A stretch of 64,000 nucleotides of DNA from an uncultured Bacteroidaceae bacterium (GCA_934394435.1 CAKRRN010000006.1:1-64000); one strand, 5' to 3'. Positions 55,102-64,000 are shown, counted from the stretch's first letter. Made by a program: numbers and translations. The notes: generated by a model not told the origin, from the sequence alone.

Positions 55102-57354
55102 ATGAGAAAAGTATTATTCCAAATGACAAGCTTGGCTGCTCTGATGTTGAGCATGGGGCTTGGACTGAGGGCACAGGGTACCCTGGAGGACTATAAGAGA
55201 GCTTATGGGTTGAGGCAGAAGTTCAGCCAAAACCGTATGTTCTATGATCGTATGAATCCCCATTGGATAGGGCAGAATGGGGACTTCTGGTATGTACGCA
55301 ATACGCCCGAAGGAGAGACTTATGAGAAGGTGGAAGCACTCACTTGCCACAGGACATCCCTACTGGATGCTGGCCGGCTGGCTGCTGCTCTGAGAAAACA
55401 TGGGCAAGGGAACGTGAATGAGCGTTGGCTCGGACTGGGCAGATGTGAGGTGACAGCCTCGGCAGACACCTTGCTGTTTGTACGTGGAGGTCACCATTGG
55501 CTGTACGATATTCCTCGCGACCAGCTGGAGATGACAGGCAGCGAACGGCCAGCAGGCAAGCATCCCCACTGGATGGAGGTGAGCGACGAGAAGGACTGGG
55601 GAGCCGTGACATCACCCGATGGTAACATGGAGGCGTTTATCAGAAACAGCAACATCTACGTGCGGAATAGGCAGACAGGGCAGGAGCTCCAGCTCAGCCT
55701 TGACGGCACCGAGGGTAACTATTACTCCACACACATCTTCTGGTCACCAGACTCACGCTATGTGGCTTCCACACGCATACGTCCAGCGCAGAAGCACTAT
55801 GTATATTATGTAGAATCATCACCAGCCGACCAGCTGCAGCCAAAGTTGCACAAACAGGAATATGCCAAGCCTGGCGATGAACTTAACTTTCGTGTACCCT
55901 GCATCTATAGTGCCGACGGCAAGCAGAGACTGATACCCAGCACGGAACTCTTTGCCCACCAGTATAGCGTGACCGAACCACAATGGTGGGATGACAGTCG
56001 TGGCCTCACCTTTGAGTTCAACGAGCGTGGACATAAGACATACCGATTGCTGGAGATGTCGGTAAAGGATGGATCCGTGCGCTCTCTCGTAGAGGAGCAT
56101 GAAGAGAAGTACGTCAACTATCCGCTCATCTTCCGTCAGTTCTTGACCGATGGCAAACGGCTGCTATGGAGCAGTGAGCGCGATGGGCATAATCATCTGT
56201 ATCTCTATGACTGTGTCAAGGGAAAACTCATCCGTCAGGTGACGCGTGGAGCATGGTATGTGCGCGATGTGATTCGCGTGGATGAACAGAATGAAGTGAT
56301 ATATTTCTCTGCCAATGGTATGAACGAGGGCGAGGACCCTTACTTAATATATTATTATAAGGTAGGGTTCGATGGCACGGGACTTACTTGTCTGACTCCC
56401 GAGAACGGGAACCATCAAGCATGGCTCTCGCCTGACGGACGCTATCTGGTGGACACTTATTCCCTGGTCACTCAGGCTCCGCGCTCGGTACTCCGAAGTA
56501 CTGATGATGGGCGTGTGCTGATGCCTCTTGAGCAGGCTGACATCAGCCAGCTGCAGGGTGATGGATGGAAGGCACCCGAGGTATTCCATGCTCCAGGGCG
56601 TGATGGTAAGACAGAAATGTGGGGTGTGATTTATCGCCCTACAAACTTCGATGCGCAGAAGAAGTACCCTGTGGTAGAGTATATCTATTCTGGTCCTGGT
56701 AGCCAGTATGTGCCCAAGTCTTTTGAGGCGTACAACTGGTGGATGACCTCCTTGGCCGAACTCGGATTCGTTGTTGTGCAGGTGGACGGAATGACCACAT
56801 CGTTCCGCTCCAAAGCCTTTGAGGAGGTGTGCTATAAGAATCTCAAGGACGCAGGACTGTCCGACCACATAGCCTGGATAAAGGCTGCTGCCGAGCGGTA
56901 TCCCAGTATCGACACCACACGTGTGGGCATCTTCGGATGTTCGGCTGGCGGACAGAATGCCCTGTCGGCTGTGCTCTTTCATCCTGAATTTTACAAGGCG
57001 GCTTACTCAGCCTGCGGATGCCATGACAACCGTATGGACAAGATATGGTGGAATGAACTATGGATGGGTTATCCTGTGGACTCTTCGTATAGCGAATGTT
57101 CCAACGTGGACAATGCCTGGAGACTCACCCGTCCGTTGATGCTGGTGGGCGGTGAATTGGATGACAATGTGGATCCCGCATCCACCATGCAAGTTGCCAA
57201 TGCGCTGGTGCGTGCAGGTAAGGACTTCGAACTGGTTATCATTCCTGGTGCTCATCATACGATGGGGGAAGACTATGGGGAGCACAAGCGTTATGACTTC
57301 TTTGTTCGTCACCTTATGGGGCAGACACCTCCCACGTGGGAGCAGTTGAAATGA
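55102..57354 (+). CDS. Exported S9B prolyl-dipeptidyl peptidase IV-like enzyme
   Basis: 750 residues: signal peptide (about 1-25, ending LRAQG), an eight-bladed beta-propeller N-terminal domain (about 60-500), then an alpha/beta-hydrolase domain. Catalytic triad candidates are Ser in GIFGCSAGGQNAL, Asp in GELDDNVDP and His in IPGAHHTMG. The GCSAGG box differs from the more usual GWSYGG of DPP-IV. It would cleave dipeptides from peptides in the periplasm or outside, supplying peptides to an asaccharolytic or mixed metabolism. Single gene ended by a strong terminator. Confidence 0.92.
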   Translation: MRKVLFQMTSLAALMLSMGLGLRAQGTLEDYKRAYGLRQKFSQNRMFYDRMNPHWIGQNGDFWYVRNTPEGETYEKVEALTCHRTSLLDAGRLAAALRKHGQGNVNERWLGLGRCEVTASADTLLFVRGGHHWLYDIPRDQLEMTGSERPAGKHPHWMEVSDEKDWGAVTSPDGNMEAFIRNSNIYVRNRQTGQELQLSLDGTEGNYYSTHIFWSPDSRYVASTRIRPAQKHYVYYVESSPADQLQPKLHKQEYAKPGDELNFRVPCIYSADGKQRLIPSTELFAHQYSVTEPQWWDDSRGLTFEFNERGHKTYRLLEMSVKDGSVRSLVEEHEEKYVNYPLIFRQFLTDGKRLLWSSERDGHNHLYLYDCVKGKLIRQVTRGAWYVRDVIRVDEQNEVIYFSANGMNEGEDPYLIYYYKVGFDGTGLTCLTPENGNHQAWLSPDGRYLVDTYSLVTQAPRSVLRSTDDGRVLMPLEQADISQLQGDGWKAPEVFHAPGRDGKTEMWGVIYRPTNFDAQKKYPVVEYIYSGPGSQYVPKSFEAYNWWMTSLAELGFVVVQVDGMTTSFRSKAFEEVCYKNLKDAGLSDHIAWIKAAAERYPSIDTTRVGIFGCSAGGQNALSAVLFHPEFYKAAYSACGCHDNRMDKIWWNELWMGYPVDSSYSECSNVDNAWRLTRPLMLVGGELDDNVDPASTMQVANALVRAGKDFELVIIPGAHHTMGEDYGEHKRYDFFVRHLMGQTPPTWEQLK

Positions 57355-57428
57355 GACGATGGGTCATAATAATTGAGGAAAACGAATTGGTAGCGTAATT
57401 ATAAGTTAAAACTCCAATCGCCCTTTAT

Positions 57429-57466
57429 CCCAAATCGGTCTGATGACCGATTTGGGTTTATTCTTT
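57429..57466 (+). terminator. Terminator of the DPP-IV-like gene
   Basis: A perfect 12-bp stem CCCAAATCGGTC (57429-57440) with GACCGATTTGGG (57445-57456) and TGAT loop, then TTTATTCTTT. Confidence 0.9.
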
Positions 57467-57467
57467 A

Positions 57468-57590
57468 TCAACTTACTTTAGCGTCATTCAAAGATACCTT
57501 GCCAACTATCTTAGAAAACTTCGCCCATAGTTTTTTGAAACTATGGGCATAGTTTTGGAAAACTACGCCCGTAGTTTATAAAAAAGGAAA
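57468..57590. repeat. Dispersed palindromic repeat (copy B)
   Basis: 57468-57489 is the exact reverse complement of 1132-1153, followed by related units AAAGATACC, GCCAACTATCTTAG and two AAACTATGGGCATAGTTT-type palindromes. It fills most of the gap between the two terminators of convergent genes. Confidence 0.75.
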
Positions 57591-57606
57591 GCAATGTGTC
57601 AAATGC

Positions 57607-57660
57607 GAAAGCCTATACCTCGTAAGATATTTCGAGGTATAGGCTTTCTCTATTTCTTTT
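57607..57660 (+). terminator. Second, probably bidirectional, terminator
   Basis: A perfect 16-bp stem, GAAAGCCTATACCTCG (57607-57622) with its complement (57633-57648), then CTATTTCTTTT on the plus strand. It lies 46 bases from the stop of the minus-strand C69 peptidase and may end transcripts from both sides. Confidence 0.8.
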
Positions 57661-57693
57661 TGTGAGCAGATGCCTAATTGTTATGCTCTGGCA

Positions 57694-59343
57694 TCATCGA
57701 CTCAAAAAGCGGTCGCCCGTCTCCTTGATAATCTGGTGACGATAGGTGTCAGGATAACCAGGACGCAATACCGGACGTTGGTTTCCGCCTGGGGTCTTCT
57801 CGTACTGTCCCTGCTCGTTGGTACGCTTTACTGCCATGTCATTGTACTTCACGATGAGCGTTTGTGCCAACTGGTTCCACACGTCCATCATGGCTTGGGC
57901 TGTACGATGACTATAGGCCGACAGATATTTCACAGCCTCGTCATGTGGCATGGATGCAGCCTTGGTCTCCACCTCAGTCTGCAGCGAGGCGTAATCCTTT
58001 TCCAGTTGCTCACGTGTGGATTTCACTTCGGGGAACAAGGCTGAGTAGCGTGGGTACACCATATTGCTCACCCAGTTCTGTACCCAATAAGCTGATCGGG
58101 TGGAGAAATGGAAACAGTCGGCTGTGCCTTGCGCATAACATTCTGGTACGGAAAGTACCGAGCAATAGACAGGCGTGAGCGGAACCATATTGGTATCGTC
58201 ATTGCCAAACCACACGACACCACCTATGTGGTCGGGCAGCCATGAGCGCATCTGCGACACATATACGTTGGCTGTCTGCTGGGTGCTGATGGGACGCTCG
58301 TTGAAATACTTCTTTCCGTCCACCTCATAAGTCAGTGGAGTGGGGCGATAAGGCATTTCCCAGGGACCCATGCCAGGATCAGAGTTGAGTGCCAGTGGGG
58401 TGCCTTCGTAATGATCACGCATCATGTCCTTTACGTCCTGCAGACTCAAGGGCTGCTTGGGTTTCACGTAGAGAGGCATGGGAGTGGCCTTTGCATCTCC
58501 CTCGGCATATTGGAGGTAAGGAGTCATGTCCTCGGCAGCCCAGCGGTTGAAGAAGCTCCACACGCGAGCCTCGCAAAAACGGAGAGCGCTGAAGTCTGCT
58601 GGCGCATAGGCGTCAGCAAAGGAGAAGTCCTGATCCTTGCCCTTGAAGTAACCCTTCTCGCGTGCAAAGGAGATGACATCCTTGCTGTAGAGACAGTTCT
58701 CCTTGTCCTTCAAAGGGAATTTGTGTATGCGGCTTTGGTTGGCATGTCCCGAGATACAGTCATCGGGAATGCGTACTGCCACCCATACAACCCCCTTGCG
58801 TCCGGGACCTTTTCCAATAAGGTCCATTACCCATACCTCGTTGGGGTCAGCGATGGTGAAGGACTCTCCCTCGCTCTCGTAACCATAGGTGCATGCCAGG
58901 TCGGTAAGTACCTTGATGGCTTGTCGTGCGGTACGTGCGCGCTGTAGGGTCACAAACATCAGACTGCCATAGTCCATCATTCCCGTGATGGTGTCGGTCA
59001 GTTCCTCGCGTCCGCCAAAGGTAGTCTCGTGGATAGTGAGCTGGTGCTCATTCATCAGCCCCACCACCGTGTAGGTCTCTTCTGCCTCGGGTATCTCCCC
59101 CAGGTAATTATTGCTCTCATAGTGGTAGAGTGGACGCATGGTGCCCTTGGCATGTTTGCCACCGGGCAGGAAGTTCATGAAGCCATAGGCTCCATAGTCA
59201 TCGCAACTGTAGGTTACGATGACACTGCCGTCCTTGCTGGCCTTCTTACCCACAATAAGATTGGTGCAGGCCAGAGCCTGCAGACCTATCACGGGAGCGG
59301 TCAGCGTCAGTAGCAGCAATGTACGTAGTGTCTTATTTTGCAT
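57694..59343 (-). CDS. C69-family dipeptidase (PepD-type Ntn hydrolase)
   Basis: About 549 residues from MQNKTLRTLL (59343; an upstream ATG at 59367 adds eight residues). After a hydrophobic leader the catalytic-type cysteine occurs as Cys26 in LQALACTNLIVGKKASKDGS, the conserved C69 start CTN...GKKAS.DGS. NDEHQL-type and GYESEGESFTIADPNEVWVMDLIGKG segments support the family. It cleaves dipeptides. The LALAC sequence also fits a lipobox, so lipidation and Ntn-nucleophile use of the same Cys would conflict (see findings). 28 bases after nadC. Confidence 0.92.
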   Translation of the reverse strand: MQNKTLRTLLLLTLTAPVIGLQALACTNLIVGKKASKDGSVIVTYSCDDYGAYGFMNFLPGGKHAKGTMRPLYHYESNNYLGEIPEAEETYTVVGLMNEHQLTIHETTFGGREELTDTITGMMDYGSLMFVTLQRARTARQAIKVLTDLACTYGYESEGESFTIADPNEVWVMDLIGKGPGRKGVVWVAVRIPDDCISGHANQSRIHKFPLKDKENCLYSKDVISFAREKGYFKGKDQDFSFADAYAPADFSALRFCEARVWSFFNRWAAEDMTPYLQYAEGDAKATPMPLYVKPKQPLSLQDVKDMMRDHYEGTPLALNSDPGMGPWEMPYRPTPLTYEVDGKKYFNERPISTQQTANVYVSQMRSWLPDHIGGVVWFGNDDTNMVPLTPVYCSVLSVPECYAQGTADCFHFSTRSAYWVQNWVSNMVYPRYSALFPEVKSTREQLEKDYASLQTEVETKAASMPHDEAVKYLSAYSHRTAQAMMDVWNQLAQTLIVKYNDMAVKRTNEQGQYEKTPGGNQRPVLRPGYPDTYRHQIIKETGDRFLSR

Positions 59344-59371
59344 TTCTTTCCTTTTTTCTTCTCTCACAACC

Positions 59372-60247
59372 TCACTTAATCACCAGTTTGTCACTTCCTG
59401 CAGCCTTGAAACTCATGTCAAGTCCCTTTACGCTGTGGGTGAGTGCACCGAATGAGATGAAGTCCACTCCAGCTTTGGCATAAGGAATCATCGTGTCATA
59501 AGTAATGCCGCCACTGGATTCCGTCTCGCAGCGTCCGTTAACCAGCTTCACTGCTTTCTGTGTGTCCTCGGGCGTGAAGTTGTCAAACATGATGCGGTCA
59601 CATCCCTCGGCCAGAGCCTCCTCCAATTCCTTCCAGTCGCGTACCTCACATTCGATTTTCAAGTCTTTGCCCTTGGCTCGGCAATACTCCTTAGCTCGTG
59701 AGATGGCATTGTGCACGCCACCGCAGAAGTCAATGTGATTGTCTTTGAGCAGAATCATGTCAAAGAGTCCGATGCGATGATTCATTCCTCCGCCTATCTT
59801 CACAGCCTCCTTCTCCAGCATACGCATGCCAGGAGTGGTCTTGCGCGTGTCCAGCACACGTGTCTTAGTGCCTGCGTCTATTAGAGCCTGTTGGTAGCGG
59901 TGGGTCATGGTGGCTATTCCACTCATGCGCTGCAGGATGTTCAGCATCAGACGCTCGGTCTGCAACAGGCTCTGTACCTTGCCCTTCACACTCATCACGA
60001 TATCACCAGGCATCACATGAGTGCCGTCGGGGATGTGTACCTCCACCTCCATGGTGGGGTCGAAGCGGTGGAATACCTGTTTTGCCACTTCCACACCAGC
60101 AATGATGCCCTCCTGCTTGATGAGCAACTTACTCTCGCCCATCTCCGTCTCTGGTATGCAACACAGGGTGGTGTGATCTCCGTCGCCGATGTCCTCGGCA
60201 AATGCCAGGTCGATGAGCCTGTCGTTTAGTTCTTCTACACTTAACAT
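59372..60247 (-). CDS. nadC: Nicotinate-nucleotide pyrophosphorylase (carboxylating)
   Basis: A 291-residue enzyme making nicotinate mononucleotide from quinolinate and phosphoribosyl pyrophosphate in NAD synthesis. Conserved motifs are EDIGDGDHTTLC, LNILQRMSGIAT, VLDTRKTTPGMR, KIGGGMNHRIGLFDMILLKDNHI, IECEVRDW, IMFDNFTPE and ESSGGITYDT. nadA and nadB are not in the window. It precedes the C69 peptidase on the same strand. Confidence 0.96.
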   Translation of the reverse strand: MLSVEELNDRLIDLAFAEDIGDGDHTTLCCIPETEMGESKLLIKQEGIIAGVEVAKQVFHRFDPTMEVEVHIPDGTHVMPGDIVMSVKGKVQSLLQTERLMLNILQRMSGIATMTHRYQQALIDAGTKTRVLDTRKTTPGMRMLEKEAVKIGGGMNHRIGLFDMILLKDNHIDFCGGVHNAISRAKEYCRAKGKDLKIECEVRDWKELEEALAEGCDRIMFDNFTPEDTQKAVKLVNGRCETESSGGITYDTMIPYAKAGVDFISFGALTHSVKGLDMSFKAAGSDKLVIK

Positions 60248-60385
60248 GGTTATTCTTTATCTTTCTTGTTACACATTATATATATTATAATACAAGGGCG
60301 CACGTCTTTCGTCCTATTTTTTTGCATGTTGTCATCCGAGGCACGTCTTGTAGTCTTCCCCATGCCTGCGTCTCGGGTGTCAGTT

Positions 60386-60859
60386 TCACTCATGATGGTA
60401 AGGCTCTCCCCTCAGGATGGTCATCGCACGGTAAATCTGCTCACAGAAGAGCAGGCGTATCATCTGGTGTGAGAGTGTCATCTGGCTCAGACTTATCTCC
60501 TCGTTGGCCATCTGATGGATGGCAGGGGCAAAGCCGTAAGGCCCTCCCACGATGAATATCAGGCGACGCGGACTGGCTGCCATCTTCTTTTGCATCCATT
60601 GGGCAAACTCGATGCTTCGTCTCTCCCGTCCATGCTCGTCCAGCAGTACGATGTAGTCACCAGGCATGAGCACCTTGCGCAGAAGTTCAGCCTCACGCTC
60701 CTTCTGTTCGTTCTCGGTGAGGTGAGCTGTGGCGCGCAGTTCTGGCACTACGGTAATCTCAAAGGGCATGTAGTGGCAGATGCGTTTCACATAGGTCTGT
60801 ATGCCCGCCTCGAAATGCTTGTCGGTGGTTTTGCCCACCACTATCAGTACTGTTTTCAT
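60386..60859 (-). CDS. rlmH: 23S rRNA pseudouridine-1915 N3-methyltransferase RlmH
   Basis: A 157-residue SPOUT methyltransferase modifying pseudouridine in helix 69 of 23S rRNA. Conserved stretches are YIVLLDEHGRERRSIEFAQWM, LIFIVGGPYGFAPA, the knot-forming SLSQMTLSHQMIRLLFCEQIYRA and the C-terminal PYHHE. Length exactly as in the family. Its start overlaps the stop of the upstream beta-helix gene by 4 bases. Confidence 0.97.
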   Translation of the reverse strand: MKTVLIVVGKTTDKHFEAGIQTYVKRICHYMPFEITVVPELRATAHLTENEQKEREAELLRKVLMPGDYIVLLDEHGRERRSIEFAQWMQKKMAASPRRLIFIVGGPYGFAPAIHQMANEEISLSQMTLSHQMIRLLFCEQIYRAMTILRGEPYHHE

Positions 60860-62319
60860 TCCTTGCTGTATTCGAGACAGCCTGCATCGGGTGCCCCGTC
60901 CTCCATGCGTGAGTGTCCCCTCAAGTCAGTGGGATAGTGTAGCGAGCATATGGAGTCGGCCAGTGAGCGGATAATGCTCAAGCTGTCGGGTGTGAAGTCA
61001 TACTGGAAGTTCTTGGTGTCGAAGAGCTTGAAGTTCTTCTCATGATAGAGTTCCAGATGGTCATTATCATAGATGATGTGCACGAAGCGCGTGGTGTCTT
61101 CTGACTCCACGGTGTTGAGGAGGCAGTGGCTGAAGAGGTAAGGACAGGTGTAGTCTTGCCCCTCGGTGATGGAGCCCATGATGACATCATCGCCATAGCC
61201 CGTGATTACGCTGTTGATGAAATGGGCTTGCTTGAGTTCTCTGTATGCTTCTCCGAGGCTGTTGGCCAGATAGAGGGCATAGCCCCGATTGGCAGTGAAA
61301 GGGTAGAACTGGGCGATGGTGCAATGCACGAACTCATAGTCTCCACCGTAGATATACACGCAGTCACCTTTGGTGTTGCTCACCTGCGTGTTGGCCACCC
61401 TCGCCTTGCAGTTGTCCAGCCGTAGTCCATCACCTCCCACATTGTGGATGACGGTACTCTCCAGGGTGAGTGTGGTGGTGTCCAGCGAGGTACTGTCACA
61501 GATGATGCCGTAGGAACCGCTATGAATGTCACAGTGTACGAATCGGTTGTCAGCACTGCCCATGTGGATGTTGATGCCTTGCCAGCGGTTGGGCGTATTA
61601 TCGTAGAGCAGATAGTCGAACATGTGGTCCATCCTGTCCCCTCTGAATATCACGGGTCGCCCGGCTGTTCCTTCTGCATCCACAGAGCCATATACGTGCA
61701 TGGCTGCATCATCGTGGAACATCAGTCGTGTGCCAGGCTGCAGGCTAAGGCGAGCTCCCTCTGCCACATAGAGTGAGTCGTAGATGAGGTAAGGCTTGTC
61801 GGTAAGCAGGGTAGAGTCGTGGTCGATGACCATTCCGTGTACCATGTAGGCATCAATGGCTCCTGCTGTGAGCACCACCTCCTGCATTCTGCCACTCTCC
61901 AGACGGAAGCGCAGGATATCGGATATGGTACCTATTTCACTGCTTCCCACTTGTGGCACTGTTACCTCTACCCACACGGTAATGCTGTCATTGCCAGCAA
62001 TTTGGAAGTTCTCACCTTCTCCGCCACTCAGCCATTGTCCATCCACATTTACACGAAAATGGCTGGATTCTCCCGATTCCAGTTGTACAGACGCTATTCG
62101 TACCCCTTTCTTGTTTCTATTGAACACCCTAAGGGTGCGTGTTGCGCTGGGCACGGTGGACACGATGGTGTCGAAAGCCACAGTATCCTCAGAGAATACT
62201 AATCCTGCCGAAGGATTCGTAGTGAAGGACTCGAAGTCCGTACATGCTCCTGCCAGCAATGCCAGCAGGAGTATGAGTGAATTCTGTATTACACGTGCGA
62301 AACTCTTCTTCTTTGGCAT
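60856..62319 (-). CDS. Lipoprotein with right-handed parallel beta-helix
   Basis: About 487 residues from MPKKKSFARV (62319); the longer reading upstream overlaps pepD and is rejected. A lipobox LLAGAC gives Cys26. A beta-sandwich region (about 35-170) is followed by repeats of a parallel beta-helix (about 190-400) such as GRPVIFRGDRMD, RFVHCDIHSGSYGIICDSTS, LESTVIHNVGGDGLRLDNC and ARVANTQVSNTKGDCVYIYG. It ends with a short domain. Similar conserved Bacteroidales lipoproteins have unknown roles. It precedes rlmH in a tight operon. Confidence 0.8.
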   Translation of the reverse strand: MPKKKSFARVIQNSLILLLALLAGACTDFESFTTNPSAGLVFSEDTVAFDTIVSTVPSATRTLRVFNRNKKGVRIASVQLESGESSHFRVNVDGQWLSGGEGENFQIAGNDSITVWVEVTVPQVGSSEIGTISDILRFRLESGRMQEVVLTAGAIDAYMVHGMVIDHDSTLLTDKPYLIYDSLYVAEGARLSLQPGTRLMFHDDAAMHVYGSVDAEGTAGRPVIFRGDRMDHMFDYLLYDNTPNRWQGINIHMGSADNRFVHCDIHSGSYGIICDSTSLDTTTLTLESTVIHNVGGDGLRLDNCKARVANTQVSNTKGDCVYIYGGDYEFVHCTIAQFYPFTANRGYALYLANSLGEAYRELKQAHFINSVITGYGDDVIMGSITEGQDYTCPYLFSHCLLNTVESEDTTRFVHIIYDNDHLELYHEKNFKLFDTKNFQYDFTPDSLSIIRSLADSICSLHYPTDLRGHSRMEDGAPDAGCLEYSKE

Positions 62320-62324
62320 CTTCT

Positions 62325-63782
62325 TTAGGCTACGGGTATGTTCTGAATGATGGCCAGCAGGTGGTCCCACACCATCTTGACGGTGGGGATGAGCAAGCGC
62401 TCATCTGGCGAGTGTACTCCACGTAGCGTGGGACCCATGGATATCATGTCCATGCCAGGATACTTCTCGCTGAAGAGACCACACTCCAGTCCAGCATGTA
62501 TGCCACGTACCACAGGCTTCTTACCAAAGAGTCGCTCGTACTGTTCCACGGCAATGTGTAGAATCTCGCTCTTGGGATTCATCTTCCAGCCGGGATAACC
62601 CTCGCCAATCTCCACCTTGGCTCCAGCCAATTCGAAGGTGGCGGCAAAGGTGTTCGCCATGTTGATACGTGCGCTCATGATGCTACTTCGCTGACTGCTA
62701 TTGATGTCGATGGTCTTTGTCTCGCTGTTCATGCGTATAGAAGCCAGGTTGCTACTGGTCTCTACCATGTCGATGTCTTGGCACATGGCCATTACACCGT
62801 TGTCCACAGCCTGCAGGGCAGTAATCAGTCGTGTGCTTGTATTCTTGTCCATCACTGTGGAGGCTGCGTCTTGACTCTCCAACAGAAACTCCATGTTCTT
62901 CTCCGTTACGCTGTACTCCTCCTCCACGTCAGCCGCAAAGAGGTTCCAGTCGATGCGTATCTGCTCCTTGTCTTTATTGGGGATGGCGCATAGGCAAGCT
63001 GCCTCGCGTGGAATGGCATTATGCAGTCCGCCAGCCTGTATATCTGCCAGACGCAAATCGTATTTCTTTTGTGCGAGGTAAAGGAATCGTGCAAGCAGCT
63101 TGTTGGCGTTGGCCCTTTTCTTATTAATGTCGTCACCGCTGTGCCCTCCAGTAAGTCCCTTGATGTGGAGCGAGAAGGTGAAGTAACCCTGAGGAAGGGC
63201 CTCCTCGGTGTAAGGCAGTTGAGCGAAGGTGCGGCAACCACCAGCGCATGATACGAATATCTCACCCTCGTCTTCGCTGTCCAGATTGATGAGCATGTCG
63301 CCCGTCATGAATCCCGACTTCATCCCGAAGGCTCCCGTCAGTCCTGTCTCTTCGTCTCTGGTGAAGACGCACTCCAGTGGTCCGTGGGGGATGTCTGTGC
63401 TTTGCAGCAGTGCCATCTCCATGGCAATACCGATTCCATCGTCTGCTCCCAGAGTAGTGCCCTTGGCGTGCATCCACTCGCCCTCCACATAAGTCTGTAT
63501 GGCATCCTTCTGAAAGTCGAAGTTCGTCTGTTTGTTCTTCTCACACACCATGTCCATATGGCTCTGCAGGATGAGCTTCTTGCGGTTCTCCATTCCCGCA
63601 GTGGCAGGCTTGCGTATGATTACGTTTCCTGTCTCATCGCACACAGACTCCAGTCCGAGACTTTTTCCAAAGTTGAGCAGAAACTCTATCATCTTTTCTT
63701 CCTTCTTGGAAGGTCGTGGTACTTGGTTCACCTTGGCAAAGCATTCAAATACACTTGCAGGTTTCAGTTCAATTTCACTCAT
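62325..63782 (-). CDS. pepD: Aminoacyl-histidine (cytosol nonspecific) dipeptidase
   Basis: A 485-residue M20-family metallopeptidase cleaving Xaa-His and other dipeptides in the cytoplasm. Zinc-site motifs are SHMDMVCEKN, TLGADDGIGIAME, FTRDEETGLTGA and NLDSEDEGE, with the later His in IHAGLECGLFS. The inserted dimerisation domain lies between about 200 and 390. Length typical of PepD. Nearest upstream gene of the beta-helix lipoprotein (5-base gap). Confidence 0.95.
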   Translation of the reverse strand: MSEIELKPASVFECFAKVNQVPRPSKKEEKMIEFLLNFGKSLGLESVCDETGNVIIRKPATAGMENRKKLILQSHMDMVCEKNKQTNFDFQKDAIQTYVEGEWMHAKGTTLGADDGIGIAMEMALLQSTDIPHGPLECVFTRDEETGLTGAFGMKSGFMTGDMLINLDSEDEGEIFVSCAGGCRTFAQLPYTEEALPQGYFTFSLHIKGLTGGHSGDDINKKRANANKLLARFLYLAQKKYDLRLADIQAGGLHNAIPREAACLCAIPNKDKEQIRIDWNLFAADVEEEYSVTEKNMEFLLESQDAASTVMDKNTSTRLITALQAVDNGVMAMCQDIDMVETSSNLASIRMNSETKTIDINSSQRSSIMSARINMANTFAATFELAGAKVEIGEGYPGWKMNPKSEILHIAVEQYERLFGKKPVVRGIHAGLECGLFSEKYPGMDMISMGPTLRGVHSPDERLLIPTVKMVWDHLLAIIQNIPVA

Positions 63783-63787
63783 AATAT

Positions 63788-63818
63788 TTTGTAGGTTTAT
63801 TGCTTTTGATTACCTTTG
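63788..63818 (+). promoter_or_regulatory. Bacteroidetes promoter of the gene at 63840
   Basis: TTTG at 63788-63791, 19-base spacer, TACCTTTG at 63811-63818: a textbook -33/-7 pair. The start codon lies 22 bases further. Confidence 0.75.
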
Positions 63819-63824
63819 CAAATG

Positions 63825-63832
63825 CAAATATA
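63825..63832 (-). promoter_or_regulatory. Possible promoter -7 box of pepD
   Basis: The minus strand reads TATATTTG, 43 bases before the pepD start. It lies within the divergent promoter zone of the gene at 63840. Confidence 0.4.
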
Positions 63833-63839
63833 GGACATT

Positions 63840-64000
63840 ATGTTGAAACTTGCATTTATAACTCTTGGTTTTGTTGCCGTAGCCATGCTTCTGCTTTGTG
63901 TCAAAGTGATTCTTTTGCCAGGCGGAAAGTTTGGTAGTTTCCATATAGGAGACAGCAAAGAGATGCGCAAACGTGGCATCCATTGCGTGCAAAGCATGGA
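63840..64000 (+). CDS. Small membrane protein, cut by window end
   Basis: 53 complete codons are visible from ATG 63840: one membrane helix (about 3-26; LAFITLGFVAVAMLLLCVKV) then a cytoplasmic part with GGKFGSFHIGDSKEMRKRGIHC. It resembles a short conserved Bacteroidales membrane protein of unknown function. The 3' end is outside the window. Confidence 0.7.
   Translation, partial: MLKLAFITLGFVAVAMLLLCVKVILLPGGKFGSFHIGDSKEMRKRGIHCVQSM

Overview
This window looks like part of a chromosome from a Bacteroidales bacterium, most likely Prevotellaceae. The reasons are an aerotolerance (Bat) operon, BspA-type leucine-rich-repeat proteins, a galM-transporter-galK cluster, a very large two-component sensor of Bacteroidales type, HU-family proteins, and repeated promoter boxes of the Bacteroidetes type (TAnnTTTG, sometimes with TTTG about 19 bases upstream). 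Base composition is close to balanced. The species is an inference from gene content only.

Layout. Bases 1-950 hold two tRNA genes (Gly-CCC, Thr-CGT), a terminator and a HAD phosphatase. From 17.9 kb down to 1.3 kb almost everything is on the minus strand and tightly packed: moxR, a DUF58 protein, a BatD-like membrane protein, batA-E, a PAP2 phosphatase, a 1204-residue sensor, its response regulator, a membrane protein and a UvrD/PcrA helicase. From 18 to 25.5 kb come a HU protein plus a HU-transmembrane-LysM fusion, rimO, ftsY, rpiB and transketolase. A NodB-type deacetylase, the galactose cluster, folC, dnaJ-grpE, an ABC-F ATPase and a LysM glucosaminidase follow to 36.4 kb, with cytidine deaminase divergent.

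Bases 37.2-43.6 kb are the main accessory region. A two-gene module, a small lipoprotein with a C39-peptidase-like pattern followed by a BspA-like LRR protein, occurs three times in tandem. The lipoprotein is intact only in copy 3, has stops and frameshifts in copy 2, and is reduced to its two ends in copy 1. LRR copies 2 and 3 share a 320-base nearly identical block, as expected of recent gene conversion. A terminator, a transposase scrap and several palindromic intergenic repeats follow.

Bases 44-48.3 kb carry rubrerythrin, an F5/8C-like lectin, a cation-efflux protein and a GxGYxYP protein. Bases 48.6-53.5 kb are a Type III restriction-modification locus: res is split by one in-frame TAG, and mod has an AT-rich central block that looks like an exchanged target-recognition domain. 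The rest holds a fluoride channel, an FMN-binding/HAD fusion, a DPP-IV-like peptidase, a C69 dipeptidase, nadC, rlmH, a beta-helix lipoprotein, pepD and the start of a small membrane protein cut by the window edge.

Dispersed palindromic repeats recur in the intergenic regions near 1.1, 22.7, 26.5, 43.9 and 57.5 kb, several of them in inverted orientation relative to each other.
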